From the NCBI RefSeq assembly GCF_027530345.1, contig NZ_JAPZQK010000016.1:1-64000 (forward strand): 64,000 nt of DNA, read 5' to 3'. This document shows positions 1 through 7,344 of the stretch, in pieces. The stretch comes from Silanimonas sp. (lineage in GTDB: Bacteria > Pseudomonadota > Gammaproteobacteria > Xanthomonadales > Xanthomonadaceae). The position numbers and the translations under genes are program-made. Positions within the stretch are counted from its first letter, which is position 1; the number at the start of each line of letters is the position of its first letter. The notes below the pieces were generated by a model that was not told the DNA's origin, searched no databases, and saw only the letters and a program-made list of their open reading frames with translations.

Positions 1-108
1 ATCCGCGAAGCGTCGAAGAGCTGGAAGATGATCCACCACTGGAAGCCAGCGCTGCAGAGCTTCCAGTTGATGTTCGGCGAAGAGCGCGTGCCGCTGGCCG
101 CGCTGTGA
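1..108 (+). CDS. IS256-family transposase, C-terminal fragment
   Basis: The window opens inside this gene, so only the last 35 residues are visible. The tail contains W-K-M, then W-K-P-A-L, then F-G-E-E-R-V-P-L, which matches the C-terminal end of IS256-family (mutator-type) DDE transposases. A sequence resembling the terminal inverted repeat of that family starts 7 bases after the stop codon, which supports the call. The catalytic DDE domain lies outside the window, so completeness and activity cannot be judged. Family assignment is by recognition of a short tail, so it is good but not certain. Confidence 0.75.
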   Translation: MREASKSWKMIHHWKPALQSFQLMFGEERVPLAAL

Positions 109-115
109 CAATCCC

Positions 116-141
116 GGTTACACAGTTCGTTTGACAGACCC
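116..141 (+). repeat. Right terminal inverted repeat of the IS256-family element
   Basis: Read on the minus strand this stretch begins GGGTCTGTCAAACGAACTGT, which is the usual look of IS256-family ends (GG-x-TCTGTC followed by an AACTGTGTAA-like core). It marks the probable right boundary of the insertion sequence. The DNA after it (to about 260) is less GC-rich than the rest of the window and holds no convincing gene. The left end and the target-site duplication are outside the window. Confidence 0.6.
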
Positions 142-264
142 GTAGTGCTTAGCACGAGCAAGACGTACGGGGCTCGCCGAATCTCTAGGCTTGGGCACGA
201 TTTAGCTCGGTGCAGGATAACGGCGGGCTTTGGTGAGGCCTTCCAGCTACGTTCCCCAAATCAG

Positions 265-2241
265 TCATCGCCACCTCACCATCAACACCGCGATATCGTC
301 GCTCTGCTCCGCGCCACCGGCATGCGTCCGGATCGCCGCGACCATCGCCTCATTCCTCGCCGCCATCGTTCCGTCTGAGTCCGCGAACGCCGCCTCCATC
401 GCGGCCTGACCCCAAGGCTGCCCACGCGGGTCCATCGCTTCGTTCACGCCATCGGTGAACAGGAACAGCACGTCGCCGTGCTGCAGCGCGAGCTCGGCGC
501 TGCGGTAGTCGAGGCCTTCCATCACGCCCAGCGCCACGCCGTCGGCGCCGTCGAGGGCGCTCAGGGTGTCGGCGCTCGCGCGCAGCGGTGGGTTGTGGCC
601 GGCATTGCTGTAGCGCAGGCGGCCGTCGCGGGTGTCGAGGATGCCGAGGAACACAGTGACGAACATGCCGGCGTCGTTGTCGGCGGCCAGCTCCTCGTTG
701 GCGCGGCGCAGGATCTCGTCGGGGCCGTCGATCAACAGCGCGGCGGCCTTCACCAGCGTCTTTGCCTTGGCCATGAACAGCGCGGCGGGCATGGCCTTGC
801 CGGACACATCCGCCATCACCAGCGCGAGGCGGTGGGCGTCGAGCCAGAAGAAGTCGTAGAAGTCGCCGCCCACTTCCTTGGCCGGCAGCAGCTGTGCGTG
901 CACCTCGACTGGCGTGGTGCCGGGCTTCGGGAACGCTTGCGGCACCATGCTCATCTGGATGGAGGCCGCGAGCTTCAGGGCTTCGTCGAGCTTCTGTTTC
1001 TCGACGTACACCTCGGTGAGCCGTGCGCGGTCGAAGGCCATCAGCACCAGGCCGCCGAGCGCTTCGAGCAGCACTTCATCATCGCGGTCGAAGCCCTCGT
1101 CGCCGAGCTTGTTCACCACTTCCAGCACGCCCACGGCTTGGCCGTCGCCGCGGCGGATAGGCAGGGCCAGCAGGTTGCGCGTTTGCAGGGCGGTGCCTTC
1201 GTCGGGGCGGCTGCTGAAGGCGGTGTCTTTCCTGCAATCCGGCACGTTCTGCAGCTGGCCCTCGCGCAGCGCGCGCTGGGCGATGCCTTCGCCGGGGGCG
1301 AACGCGGGCACGCTGCGGGCGTCGAGGCCCTGCGCCACGCTGTAGCGCAGCGCGCCGGTGGCGGGCTCGTGCAGCAGCAGGCCGCTGCGCTCCACGCCCA
1401 TCACTTCGGTGGTCTGCGCCACGATCACCGGCAGGAGTTCGTCGAGGCGCACGCCGGTGGAGAGCGCGCGCGAGACGGCCAGCAGCGCGTTCACCGTGCG
1501 CAGCTGGCGCGCGAGTTCGCGCGCGGTGCGGTCGTTGCGGCGGCTGGCCCAGACGGCCAACCCCACGACGAAGGCCACCACCCAGCCCACGCCGAGGGCG
1601 AGCAGCGCGGCGCGTTGCACCGGGGCGAGCCGGGCTTCGTACTGGGTGAGGCGCAGGTCGATGCCGAGCGCGGCGACGGTGCGGCCTTCGCCATTCTTCA
1701 GCGGCTCGAAGGCGCTGATGAAACTGCCCCACTCGTCGGTGTAGGGCTGCGAGACCACGCTGCGGCCTTCGCGCAGGGCGGTGAAGAGATCGGCCGGCGG
1801 GTCCTCGAACACCTCCATGATCTGCACCCAGTCCGGCGCCACCGTGGTGTCGCCCGGGCGCGGGGTGGAGCCGTCGAGCACGAAATGCAGCACGCCCTCG
1901 CGCTCCACCACCGTCCAGGCGAAGGCCACTTCCGGGTCGGCGGCGAGCACGGCGCGCAGCGGCGCGATGGCCTGCTGGTACTCGGGTGACCGGTGCTGCG
2001 CGGGCGAGGTGAAATCGCCGTGCCCGCCCACATCGATGGATTGCACCGCGATGCGCGCGGTGCGCTGCAGGCCGGCGTGGATCTCGCCGATCATCGCGGC
2101 CTGCGTGCGCCAGAACAGCAGGGCCACCAGTGCGCTGAAACCAAGGCCCACCAGCAGGACGCCGAGGCTGCCCGCCGCCCAGGGCGGCAGGCGCTGCACC
2201 CCCCGCCCGCTGATGCGACGCGTGGCCTCGGCGTTCGCCAT
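265..2241 (-). CDS. Membrane-bound SpoIIE/RsbU-type PP2C phosphatase with GAF domain
   Basis: This is a 658-residue serine phosphatase of the kind that dephosphorylates a STAS anti-sigma-factor antagonist. It has a transmembrane helix near residues 25-45, a periplasmic sensor region of about 160 residues, a second helix near 209-231, a GAF domain at about 264-402, and a SpoIIE PP2C domain from about 425 to the end. Metal-binding motifs are visible: GGDFYDFF near 458-465, ADVSGKAMP near 477-485, LFTDGVNEA, and the final QSDDIAVL. Its start codon shares one base with the stop codon of the STAS gene upstream (TGATG), so translation is probably coupled. The gene is last in a kinase-antagonist-phosphatase operon. 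The signal it senses is not apparent. Confidence 0.92.
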   Translation of the reverse strand: MANAEATRRISGRGVQRLPPWAAGSLGVLLVGLGFSALVALLFWRTQAAMIGEIHAGLQRTARIAVQSIDVGGHGDFTSPAQHRSPEYQQAIAPLRAVLAADPEVAFAWTVVEREGVLHFVLDGSTPRPGDTTVAPDWVQIMEVFEDPPADLFTALREGRSVVSQPYTDEWGSFISAFEPLKNGEGRTVAALGIDLRLTQYEARLAPVQRAALLALGVGWVVAFVVGLAVWASRRNDRTARELARQLRTVNALLAVSRALSTGVRLDELLPVIVAQTTEVMGVERSGLLLHEPATGALRYSVAQGLDARSVPAFAPGEGIAQRALREGQLQNVPDCRKDTAFSSRPDEGTALQTRNLLALPIRRGDGQAVGVLEVVNKLGDEGFDRDDEVLLEALGGLVLMAFDRARLTEVYVEKQKLDEALKLAASIQMSMVPQAFPKPGTTPVEVHAQLLPAKEVGGDFYDFFWLDAHRLALVMADVSGKAMPAALFMAKAKTLVKAAALLIDGPDEILRRANEELAADNDAGMFVTVFLGILDTRDGRLRYSNAGHNPPLRASADTLSALDGADGVALGVMEGLDYRSAELALQHGDVLFLFTDGVNEAMDPRGQPWGQAAMEAAFADSDGTMAARNEAMVAAIRTHAGGAEQSDDIAVLMVRWR

Positions 2242-2576
2242 CAGCGCAGCTGCGCGAGCGCGGCGTCGCGGTCGGCGACGAGGGTGAGGATGCGGCTGAA
2301 GCCGGCGATGTCGAACACTTCGCGCACGGCCGGGGCGAGGCCGCAGAGCACGAGGGCACCGCCGCCCTTCTGCAGCTTCTTCGCCAGCATCAGGAACACG
2401 CGCAGCCCGGCCGAGCTGACGTAGTCGACGCCGGCGAGGTCGACGGCGACGCGGGCGTCCAGCCCGACGCGCTCGCTGCAGTGGCGGTCGAAGACCGTCG
2501 AGGTGTTGGTGTCGAGGCGGCCGCTGAGCTGCAGCAGGCGCACGCCGGCGTGGTCGGTGTCTTCGATGTCGAGCAT
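2241..2576 (-). CDS. STAS-domain anti-sigma factor antagonist (RsbV/SpoIIAA type)
   Basis: This is a 111-residue single STAS domain. The motif DYVSSAGLRVFL at about 51-62 carries the serine pair (Ser54/Ser55) at which such antagonists are phosphorylated by their partner kinase. An open frame extends further upstream, but the ATG used here gives the standard STAS N-terminus and lies 7 bases after the kinase stop codon. The neighbours are the HATPase kinase upstream and the SpoIIE phosphatase downstream, so the three form a complete partner-switching cycle. The final target (sigma factor or other protein) is not encoded in the window. Confidence 0.9.
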   Translation of the reverse strand: MLDIEDTDHAGVRLLQLSGRLDTNTSTVFDRHCSERVGLDARVAVDLAGVDYVSSAGLRVFLMLAKKLQKGGGALVLCGLAPAVREVFDIAGFSRILTLVADRDAALAQLR

Positions 2577-2583
2577 GTCGTGG

Positions 2584-3051
2584 TCAGCCGGTGGTGGCGG
2601 GGGCGTCGGAAAGCGGGTGGGCGAGGCGCAGGTGGTTGCGCGTGCCGTCGTGGTGCCAATGCACTTCGTCGATGAGTTCACGCACCAGCAGCAGGCCGAG
2701 GCCGCCGGGTTCGCGTTCGTCGAGGGCGAGCGTGGTGTCGGGCGCGGCCTGCGCCAGCGGGTCGAAAGGCGGGCCCGCATCGACGATCTCGGCTTCCAGC
2801 CGGCCGGCGTCGGCGCGCAGTTGCACCAGCAGCAGCTCGGGCGAAGCGGCCCCGTGCGAGATCGCGTTGGTCAGCAGTTCGTCGAAAGCGATCTGGAAGC
2901 GTGTGGCCACCGCCGGCGGCACGTCCGCGGCCTCGCACCATGCGGCGAAGTCATCGGCAAAGCCGCTGAGGGCATCGCGCTGGCGGGGAAGGCGGAACGT
3001 GCTCACGCGGGGACGGAGGGCGCCGTGCGGGGACGGCGCAATGTGACACAC
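2584..3051 (-). CDS. RsbW-like anti-sigma / serine-protein kinase (HATPase_c)
   Basis: This is a 155-residue protein with a GHKL ATPase fold. The N-box FDELLTNAISHG is at about 56-67, the DAGPPFDP G1 box at about 91-98, and a GGLGLLLV box at about 116-123. No dimerisation histidine domain is present, as expected for the RsbW/SpoIIAB group, which phosphorylates a STAS antagonist and binds a target protein. A GTG codon 45 bases downstream of the ATG would remove a low-complexity N-terminus and is an alternative start. It is the first gene of the three-gene operon. Partner specificity is inferred from the gene order. Confidence 0.88.
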   Translation of the reverse strand: MCHIAPSPHGALRPRVSTFRLPRQRDALSGFADDFAAWCEAADVPPAVATRFQIAFDELLTNAISHGAASPELLLVQLRADAGRLEAEIVDAGPPFDPLAQAAPDTTLALDEREPGGLGLLLVRELIDEVHWHHDGTRNHLRLAHPLSDAPATTG

Positions 3052-3073
3052 CCCGGGCCCCGCGTCAGGGGCT

Positions 3074-4999
3074 TCAGTCCACGTAGCTGCGGACGATCGA
3101 CAACAGGCCGTCCACCTGGTCGTCCAGCGAGCGGGCCGCGGCGGCGGCTTCCTCGACCAGCGCGGCGTTCTGCTGCGTGGCCTTGTCCATCTGCATGACG
3201 GTGATGCCCACTTGCTCGATGCCGCTGGCCTGCTCGGTGGTGGCCGAGGCGATGTCCTGCATCAGGGCGGAGACGGTCTGCACCTGGCGCACGATCCCCG
3301 CCATCACCTCGCCGGCGTGGCGGGCGCGGTTGGCGCCTTCATGCACCGAGGTGTTGGCCTTCTCGATGAGCCCCTTGATCTCCTTCGCCGCCACCGCGGA
3401 GCGCTGGGCGAGGGCGCGCACTTCGGTGGCCACCACCGCGAAGCCGCGGCCCTGCTCGCCGGCGCGGGCCGCCTCCACCGCGGCGTTGAGCGCGAGGATG
3501 TTGGTCTGGAAGGCGATGCCGTCGATCAACCCGATGATGTCGGCGATTTTGCGGCTGGAGGTCTCGATCTCGGCCATCGAGCCCATCACGTCGTGGACGA
3601 CGTGGTCGGCGCCGTTGGCTTCGTTGGCCACGGCGATGGCCCGCTGCCTGGCCTCCGTGGCGGCAGCGGCGTTCGCCTTCACCGTGGAGGTGAGTTCCTC
3701 CATGGCCGCTGCGGTCTCCTCGAGGTTCGCGGCCTGCGCTTCGGTGCGCTTGGCCAAGTCCTCGTTGCCGGTGGCGATCTCGGAGGACGCTGCGTGGATC
3801 AGCATCGAGAACGCCTTGATCTCGCCCATCATGTCGTTGATGGCCGGGGTGATGTCGGTGGCGAACTTCACCACCTTGTAGGGCTTCCCGTCGGGCCCGG
3901 ACAGCACGTTGTAGCTTGCCTCCAGCCAGAGCGAGCGGCCGCCGCGGCCAACCCGGCGGAAGCGTCCGACCTTGGCTTCGCCACGCGCGAGCGAAGGCCA
4001 GAAGTCGCGGTACGCGGCGCCGTCGCGCTCCGCGGGCCGCAGGAACATCCGATGGTGCTGGCCGACGATCTCGTCAAGCCGGTAGCCGGTGGCGGACAGG
4101 AAATTCGCGTTGGCCTTGAGGATGGTGCCGTCCAGGTCGAACTCGATGATGGCCTGGGCGCGGTCGACCGCCGCCATCTGGTTGCCGAACTCAACGTCCT
4201 GGCGCTTCTGGGCGGTGATGTCGGTGGCGAACTTCACCACCTTGAAGGGGCGGCCCGACGGGTCTTTCACCGTGTTGTACGTGGCCTCGAGCCACACCTC
4301 GCGGCCGCCTTTGCCGAACCGCCGGTACTGGCCCTGGTCGGCGTGGCCCTCGCGCAGGCGCGCCCAGAACGCCGCGTAGGACGACGAGGACACGTCGGCA
4401 GGCGCGACGAACAGCCGGTGATGCTGGCCGACGATCTCGGCGAGGGCGTAGCCGGTGGCCGCGAGGAACGCGGCGTTGGCATGGAGGATGCGGCCATCGA
4501 GGTCGAATTCGATCATCGCCATCGCGCGATCGATGGCGTCGAGCTTCGCCTTGGCCTCGGCCTCGGCGAGGCGCTGCGCGGTGATGTCGGTGGCGAACTT
4601 CACCACCTTGGCCGTGCGACCCTGCGCGTCGAGCACCGGGTTGTAGCTGGCTTGGATCCATACCGCCGTGCCGCATTTGTGGCGGCGCTGGTACTGCCCG
4701 GTGGAAAAGCGGCCCGATGCGAGGCCGCTCCAGAAGTCCTTGTAGGCCGGCGAGGTCGCCTCTTCCGGCTTCAGGAACATCCGGTGGTGCTGCCCGCGGA
4801 TTTCGTCGAGGCGATAGCCGAGGGCATCGAGGAACAGATCGTTGGCGTCGAGGATGGTGCCGTCCGGCGTGAACTCGATGACCGCCGACGAGCGTCGCAT
4901 CGCGGCGACCGTCGCTTCGAGTTGCTGCACCTTCGGATCAGGGTGGCCCAGCGTGTCGAGCAGGCGGTGCGGCCAATCGTGCGGTTTGCCAAGGGACAT
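3074..4999 (-). CDS. Soluble methyl-accepting chemotaxis protein with three PAS domains
   Basis: This is a 641-residue receptor with no transmembrane segment. It carries three PAS domains in a row (about 37-141, 159-263 and 281-385), each with the same E-I-x-G-Q-H-H-R-M/L-F core and each ending in [11 protein letters not shown] chemotaxis signalling domain follows, with the hairpin tip around [20 protein letters not shown]. An ATG four codons upstream is possible, but the start chosen here has GGAGG six bases before it. PAS-only soluble receptors of this kind usually sense redox state, oxygen or a small ligand and pass the signal to CheA/CheW. No other che genes are in the window, and no haem or flavin ligand residue can be assigned by eye. 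Confidence 0.92.
   Translation of the reverse strand: MSLGKPHDWPHRLLDTLGHPDPKVQQLEATVAAMRRSSAVIEFTPDGTILDANDLFLDALGYRLDEIRGQHHRMFLKPEEATSPAYKDFWSGLASGRFSTGQYQRRHKCGTAVWIQASYNPVLDAQGRTAKVVKFATDITAQRLAEAEAKAKLDAIDRAMAMIEFDLDGRILHANAAFLAATGYALAEIVGQHHRLFVAPADVSSSSYAAFWARLREGHADQGQYRRFGKGGREVWLEATYNTVKDPSGRPFKVVKFATDITAQKRQDVEFGNQMAAVDRAQAIIEFDLDGTILKANANFLSATGYRLDEIVGQHHRMFLRPAERDGAAYRDFWPSLARGEAKVGRFRRVGRGGRSLWLEASYNVLSGPDGKPYKVVKFATDITPAINDMMGEIKAFSMLIHAASSEIATGNEDLAKRTEAQAANLEETAAAMEELTSTVKANAAAATEARQRAIAVANEANGADHVVHDVMGSMAEIETSSRKIADIIGLIDGIAFQTNILALNAAVEAARAGEQGRGFAVVATEVRALAQRSAVAAKEIKGLIEKANTSVHEGANRARHAGEVMAGIVRQVQTVSALMQDIASATTEQASGIEQVGITVMQMDKATQQNAALVEEAAAAARSLDDQVDGLLSIVRSYVD
3849..4900 (-). 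repeat. Three tandem 366-bp units encoding duplicated PAS domains
   Basis: An identical 30-base tract (plus strand beginning GTGATGTCGGTGGCGAACTT) occurs at 3849, 4215 and 4581, exactly 366 bases apart, which is 122 codons. The intervening sequence is diverged but encodes the same PAS pattern. This is an internal gene duplication. The outer edges of the units are approximate. Confidence 0.85.
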
Positions 5000-5118
5000 G
5001 GGTGCCTCCATCGGGACGTGATGTCGCTGGAAGTAGGCTAGGTGAGGCGTGGGCCGCGGATGTGCACGTCGCGTCGCAGTTGACCGGGTTCACCAATTCC
5101 ACAAATCGGGAAAAACCC

Positions 5119-5550
5119 TCAGTCGCGCATCGCCCGCCACGCCGGGAGGATGTGCTCCGCACTCAGCGGTGCCACGGGCACGGGGAAGGGGGCCTGCGGC
5201 GCGACCCACGCCAGCTCGGCGATCTCGGCCGAAGCGACGGGGATGCCCTCGATGCGCACGGCGTAGGCCTCGCCGCGCACGCGCCGTCCGGGCTCGTTCA
5301 CGGCATCGGCTTCGAATTCGCCAAGGCGCGCGGCGCTGCCTTCGACCAGCGTGACGCCGAGTTCTTCCTGCAGCTCGCGGGCGAGGGTGCTGAGTGCCGC
5401 TTCGCCGGCTTCGCGCTTGCCACCGGGCTGGATGAAGGTGGAGGAGCCCTGCTTGCGCACCAGCAGCACGCGGCCGGCGTCATCACTGATGACGGCGGCG
5501 ACGGTGCGGATCAGGGGCGGTGTGGTGGGCATGGGCGGATGATCGTGCAT
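5119..5550 (-). CDS. Nudix hydrolase
   Basis: This is a 143-residue Nudix domain protein. The Nudix box runs from G-G-K-R-E-A-G-E through R-E-L-Q-E-E-L-G-V at about 48-65, with the R-E-x-x-E-E metal-binding glutamates intact. These enzymes cleave nucleoside diphosphates linked to another group; the substrate cannot be read from the sequence. A second in-frame ATG six codons downstream (5532) is an equally plausible start. It is a single gene between the MCP gene and the divergent antiporter gene. Confidence 0.88.
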   Translation of the reverse strand: MHDHPPMPTTPPLIRTVAAVISDDAGRVLLVRKQGSSTFIQPGGKREAGEAALSTLARELQEELGVTLVEGSAARLGEFEADAVNEPGRRVRGEAYAVRIEGIPVASAEIAELAWVAPQAPFPVPVAPLSAEHILPAWRAMRD

Positions 5551-5625
5551 CAGCACCCGGCCGTTCGCATCACGTTCCGGATGGCTTCGGTAAGGTGCTG
5601 ATCGAGCGAGAAAAAAGGAGCGCCC

Positions 5626-7344
5626 ATGCCACACGACGTGACCCTCATCATCATGCTGGCCGCGGCCTTCGGCGGCGCGCTGGTACTCGGGTGGCTGGCG
5701 CACCGCTTGCGGCTGCCGGCCATCGTCGGCTTCCTTGCCGCGGGCGTGCTGATCGGTCCGGCAACGCCGGGCTACGTGGCCGACATGGCGCTGGCCAGCC
5801 AGCTCGCCGAGATCGGCGTGATGCTGCTGATGTTCGGCGTCGGCCTGCATTTCTCGCTCGACGACCTGGTGAAGGTGCGCGGCATCGCGCTGCCGGGCGC
5901 GCTGCTGCAGATGGCGGCGGCGCTGGCGATGGGCTTCGGCTTGGCCCACTGGTGGGGCTGGCCCTGGGGCGCAGGCCTGGTGTTTGGCATGACGCTCTCG
6001 GTGGCCTCGACGGTGGTGCTGCTCAAGGCGCTGGAGGCGCGCGGCCTGCTCGAAAGCAGCGACGGCAAGATCGCCGTGGGCTGGCTGGTGGTCGAAGACC
6101 TCGTGATGGTGCTGGTGCTGGTGCTGCTGCCGGTGCTGGCCCCGCTGATGTTGCCCGAGGGTGCGGGTGCGGCCGTTTCCGGCAAGGCGCTGGGTGCGGC
6201 CATCGGCCTCACGCTGCTGAAGGTGACGGCGTTCTTCGTGGTGATGCTGGTGATCGGCCGGCGCATCTATCCGAAGCTGCTGTGGGCCGTCGCCAAGACC
6301 GGGAACCGCGAGCTGTTCACGCTGGCCGTCGTCAGCTCGGCCATCGGCATCGCCGTTGGTGCTGCGGCGCTGTTCGACGTCAGTTTCGCGCTCGGCGCGT
6401 TCTTCGCCGGGATGATGATGCGCGAGTCGGACTTCAGCCATCGCGCGGCGGAGGAATCGTTGCCGCTGCGCGACGCGTTCGCGGTGCTGTTCTTCGTTTC
6501 GGTGGGCATGCTGTTCGACCCCGCCGTGCTGGTGGAGGAGCCATTGCGCGTGCTGGCGGTGGTGGGCGTGGTGGTGGTGGGCAAGACGATCGCGGCGATC
6601 GCCGTGGTGCGCGCGCTGCGCTACCCGTGGCGCACGGCCTTGACGGTCGGCGGCAGCCTCGCGCAGATCGGCGAGTTCAGCTTCATCCTCGCTGGGCTCG
6701 GCTTGGCGCTGGGACTGCTCGGCCAGGAGGCGATGAGCCTCGTCGTCGCCGGCGCGGTGGTGTCGATCGCGATCAATCCGCTGCTCTTCGCAGCGGTCGA
6801 ACCGCTGAAGAAGCGCCTCGAGGCGAAGGGCGCCGCACAGGCCGTGCCGCAGGACCTCTCCGACCCCTTGGCGGTGTTGCCCGATGCGGTCGACGCCGAG
6901 CGCTTGCGCGACCATGCGGTGCTGGTGGGCTACGGCCGCGTGGGCCGCGTGCTCGCCGAGCAGCTCACGGCGCGTGGCCTGCCGTTCGTGGTGGTGGAGA
7001 CGCAGCGCGACCTCGTCGAGGGACTGCGTGGACGCGGCCAGCCTGCGGTACTGGGTGATGCGCAGCTTCCCGAGGTGCTGGTGCAGGCGCATCTCCACCA
7101 TGCCCGCCTGCTGGTGGTCGCCGCGTCGGACCTGCTGGCGGTGCGCGGGATCGCGACCACGGCGAAGGCCCTGCGTCCGGGCATCCGCATCCTCCTCCGC
7201 ACGCACAGCGCCGACGAAGCCGAGCTGTTGGCCGGCGCGAGTCTCGGCGAGGTGTTCTACGCCGAGCGTGAGCTGGCCATCGGTCTCGCGGACCGGGTCA
7301 GCGAAGTGTTCAAGGACGGCGCCGCGCCCTCAGCCGGGCACTGA
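5626..7344 (+). CDS. Kef/YbaL-type CPA2 cation:proton antiporter with TrkA-N domain
   Basis: This is a 572-residue membrane protein. The first 385 or so residues are a hydrophobic Na+/H+ exchanger domain of about 12 helices. A cytosolic RCK/TrkA-N domain follows, whose nucleotide-binding loop HAVLVGYGRVGRVLAEQL begins near residue 429. This is the layout of KefB/KefC/YbaL potassium efflux systems, which exchange K+ for H+ under control of NAD(H) or a thiol ligand. No separate KefF/KefG-type oxidoreductase is next to it, which makes YbaL-like more likely than KefBC. Its last 15 bases overlap the end of convergent recD. Confidence 0.9.
   Translation: MPHDVTLIIMLAAAFGGALVLGWLAHRLRLPAIVGFLAAGVLIGPATPGYVADMALASQLAEIGVMLLMFGVGLHFSLDDLVKVRGIALPGALLQMAAALAMGFGLAHWWGWPWGAGLVFGMTLSVASTVVLLKALEARGLLESSDGKIAVGWLVVEDLVMVLVLVLLPVLAPLMLPEGAGAAVSGKALGAAIGLTLLKVTAFFVVMLVIGRRIYPKLLWAVAKTGNRELFTLAVVSSAIGIAVGAAALFDVSFALGAFFAGMMMRESDFSHRAAEESLPLRDAFAVLFFVSVGMLFDPAVLVEEPLRVLAVVGVVVVGKTIAAIAVVRALRYPWRTALTVGGSLAQIGEFSFILAGLGLALGLLGQEAMSLVVAGAVVSIAINPLLFAAVEPLKKRLEAKGAAQAVPQDLSDPLAVLPDAVDAERLRDHAVLVGYGRVGRVLAEQLTARGLPFVVVETQRDLVEGLRGRGQPAVLGDAQLPEVLVQAHLHHARLLVVAASDLLAVRGIATTAKALRPGIRILLRTHSADEAELLAGASLGEVFYAERELAIGLADRVSEVFKDGAAPSAGH

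Noticed and set aside
145-378. Open frame of 77 codons after the IS end
   Set aside because: It runs into the antisense of the phosphatase gene and has no recognisable start signal or domain.
478-1989. Long open frame on the plus strand opposite the SpoIIE phosphatase
   Set aside because: It has histidine/glutamine-rich, alanine-heavy composition typical of antisense frames in GC-rich genes, and the minus-strand frame has complete family motifs.
3212-5041. Open frame of more than 600 codons on the plus strand opposite the MCP gene
   Set aside because: It mirrors the PAS repeats in antisense, with no recognisable domain; the minus-strand gene is clear.
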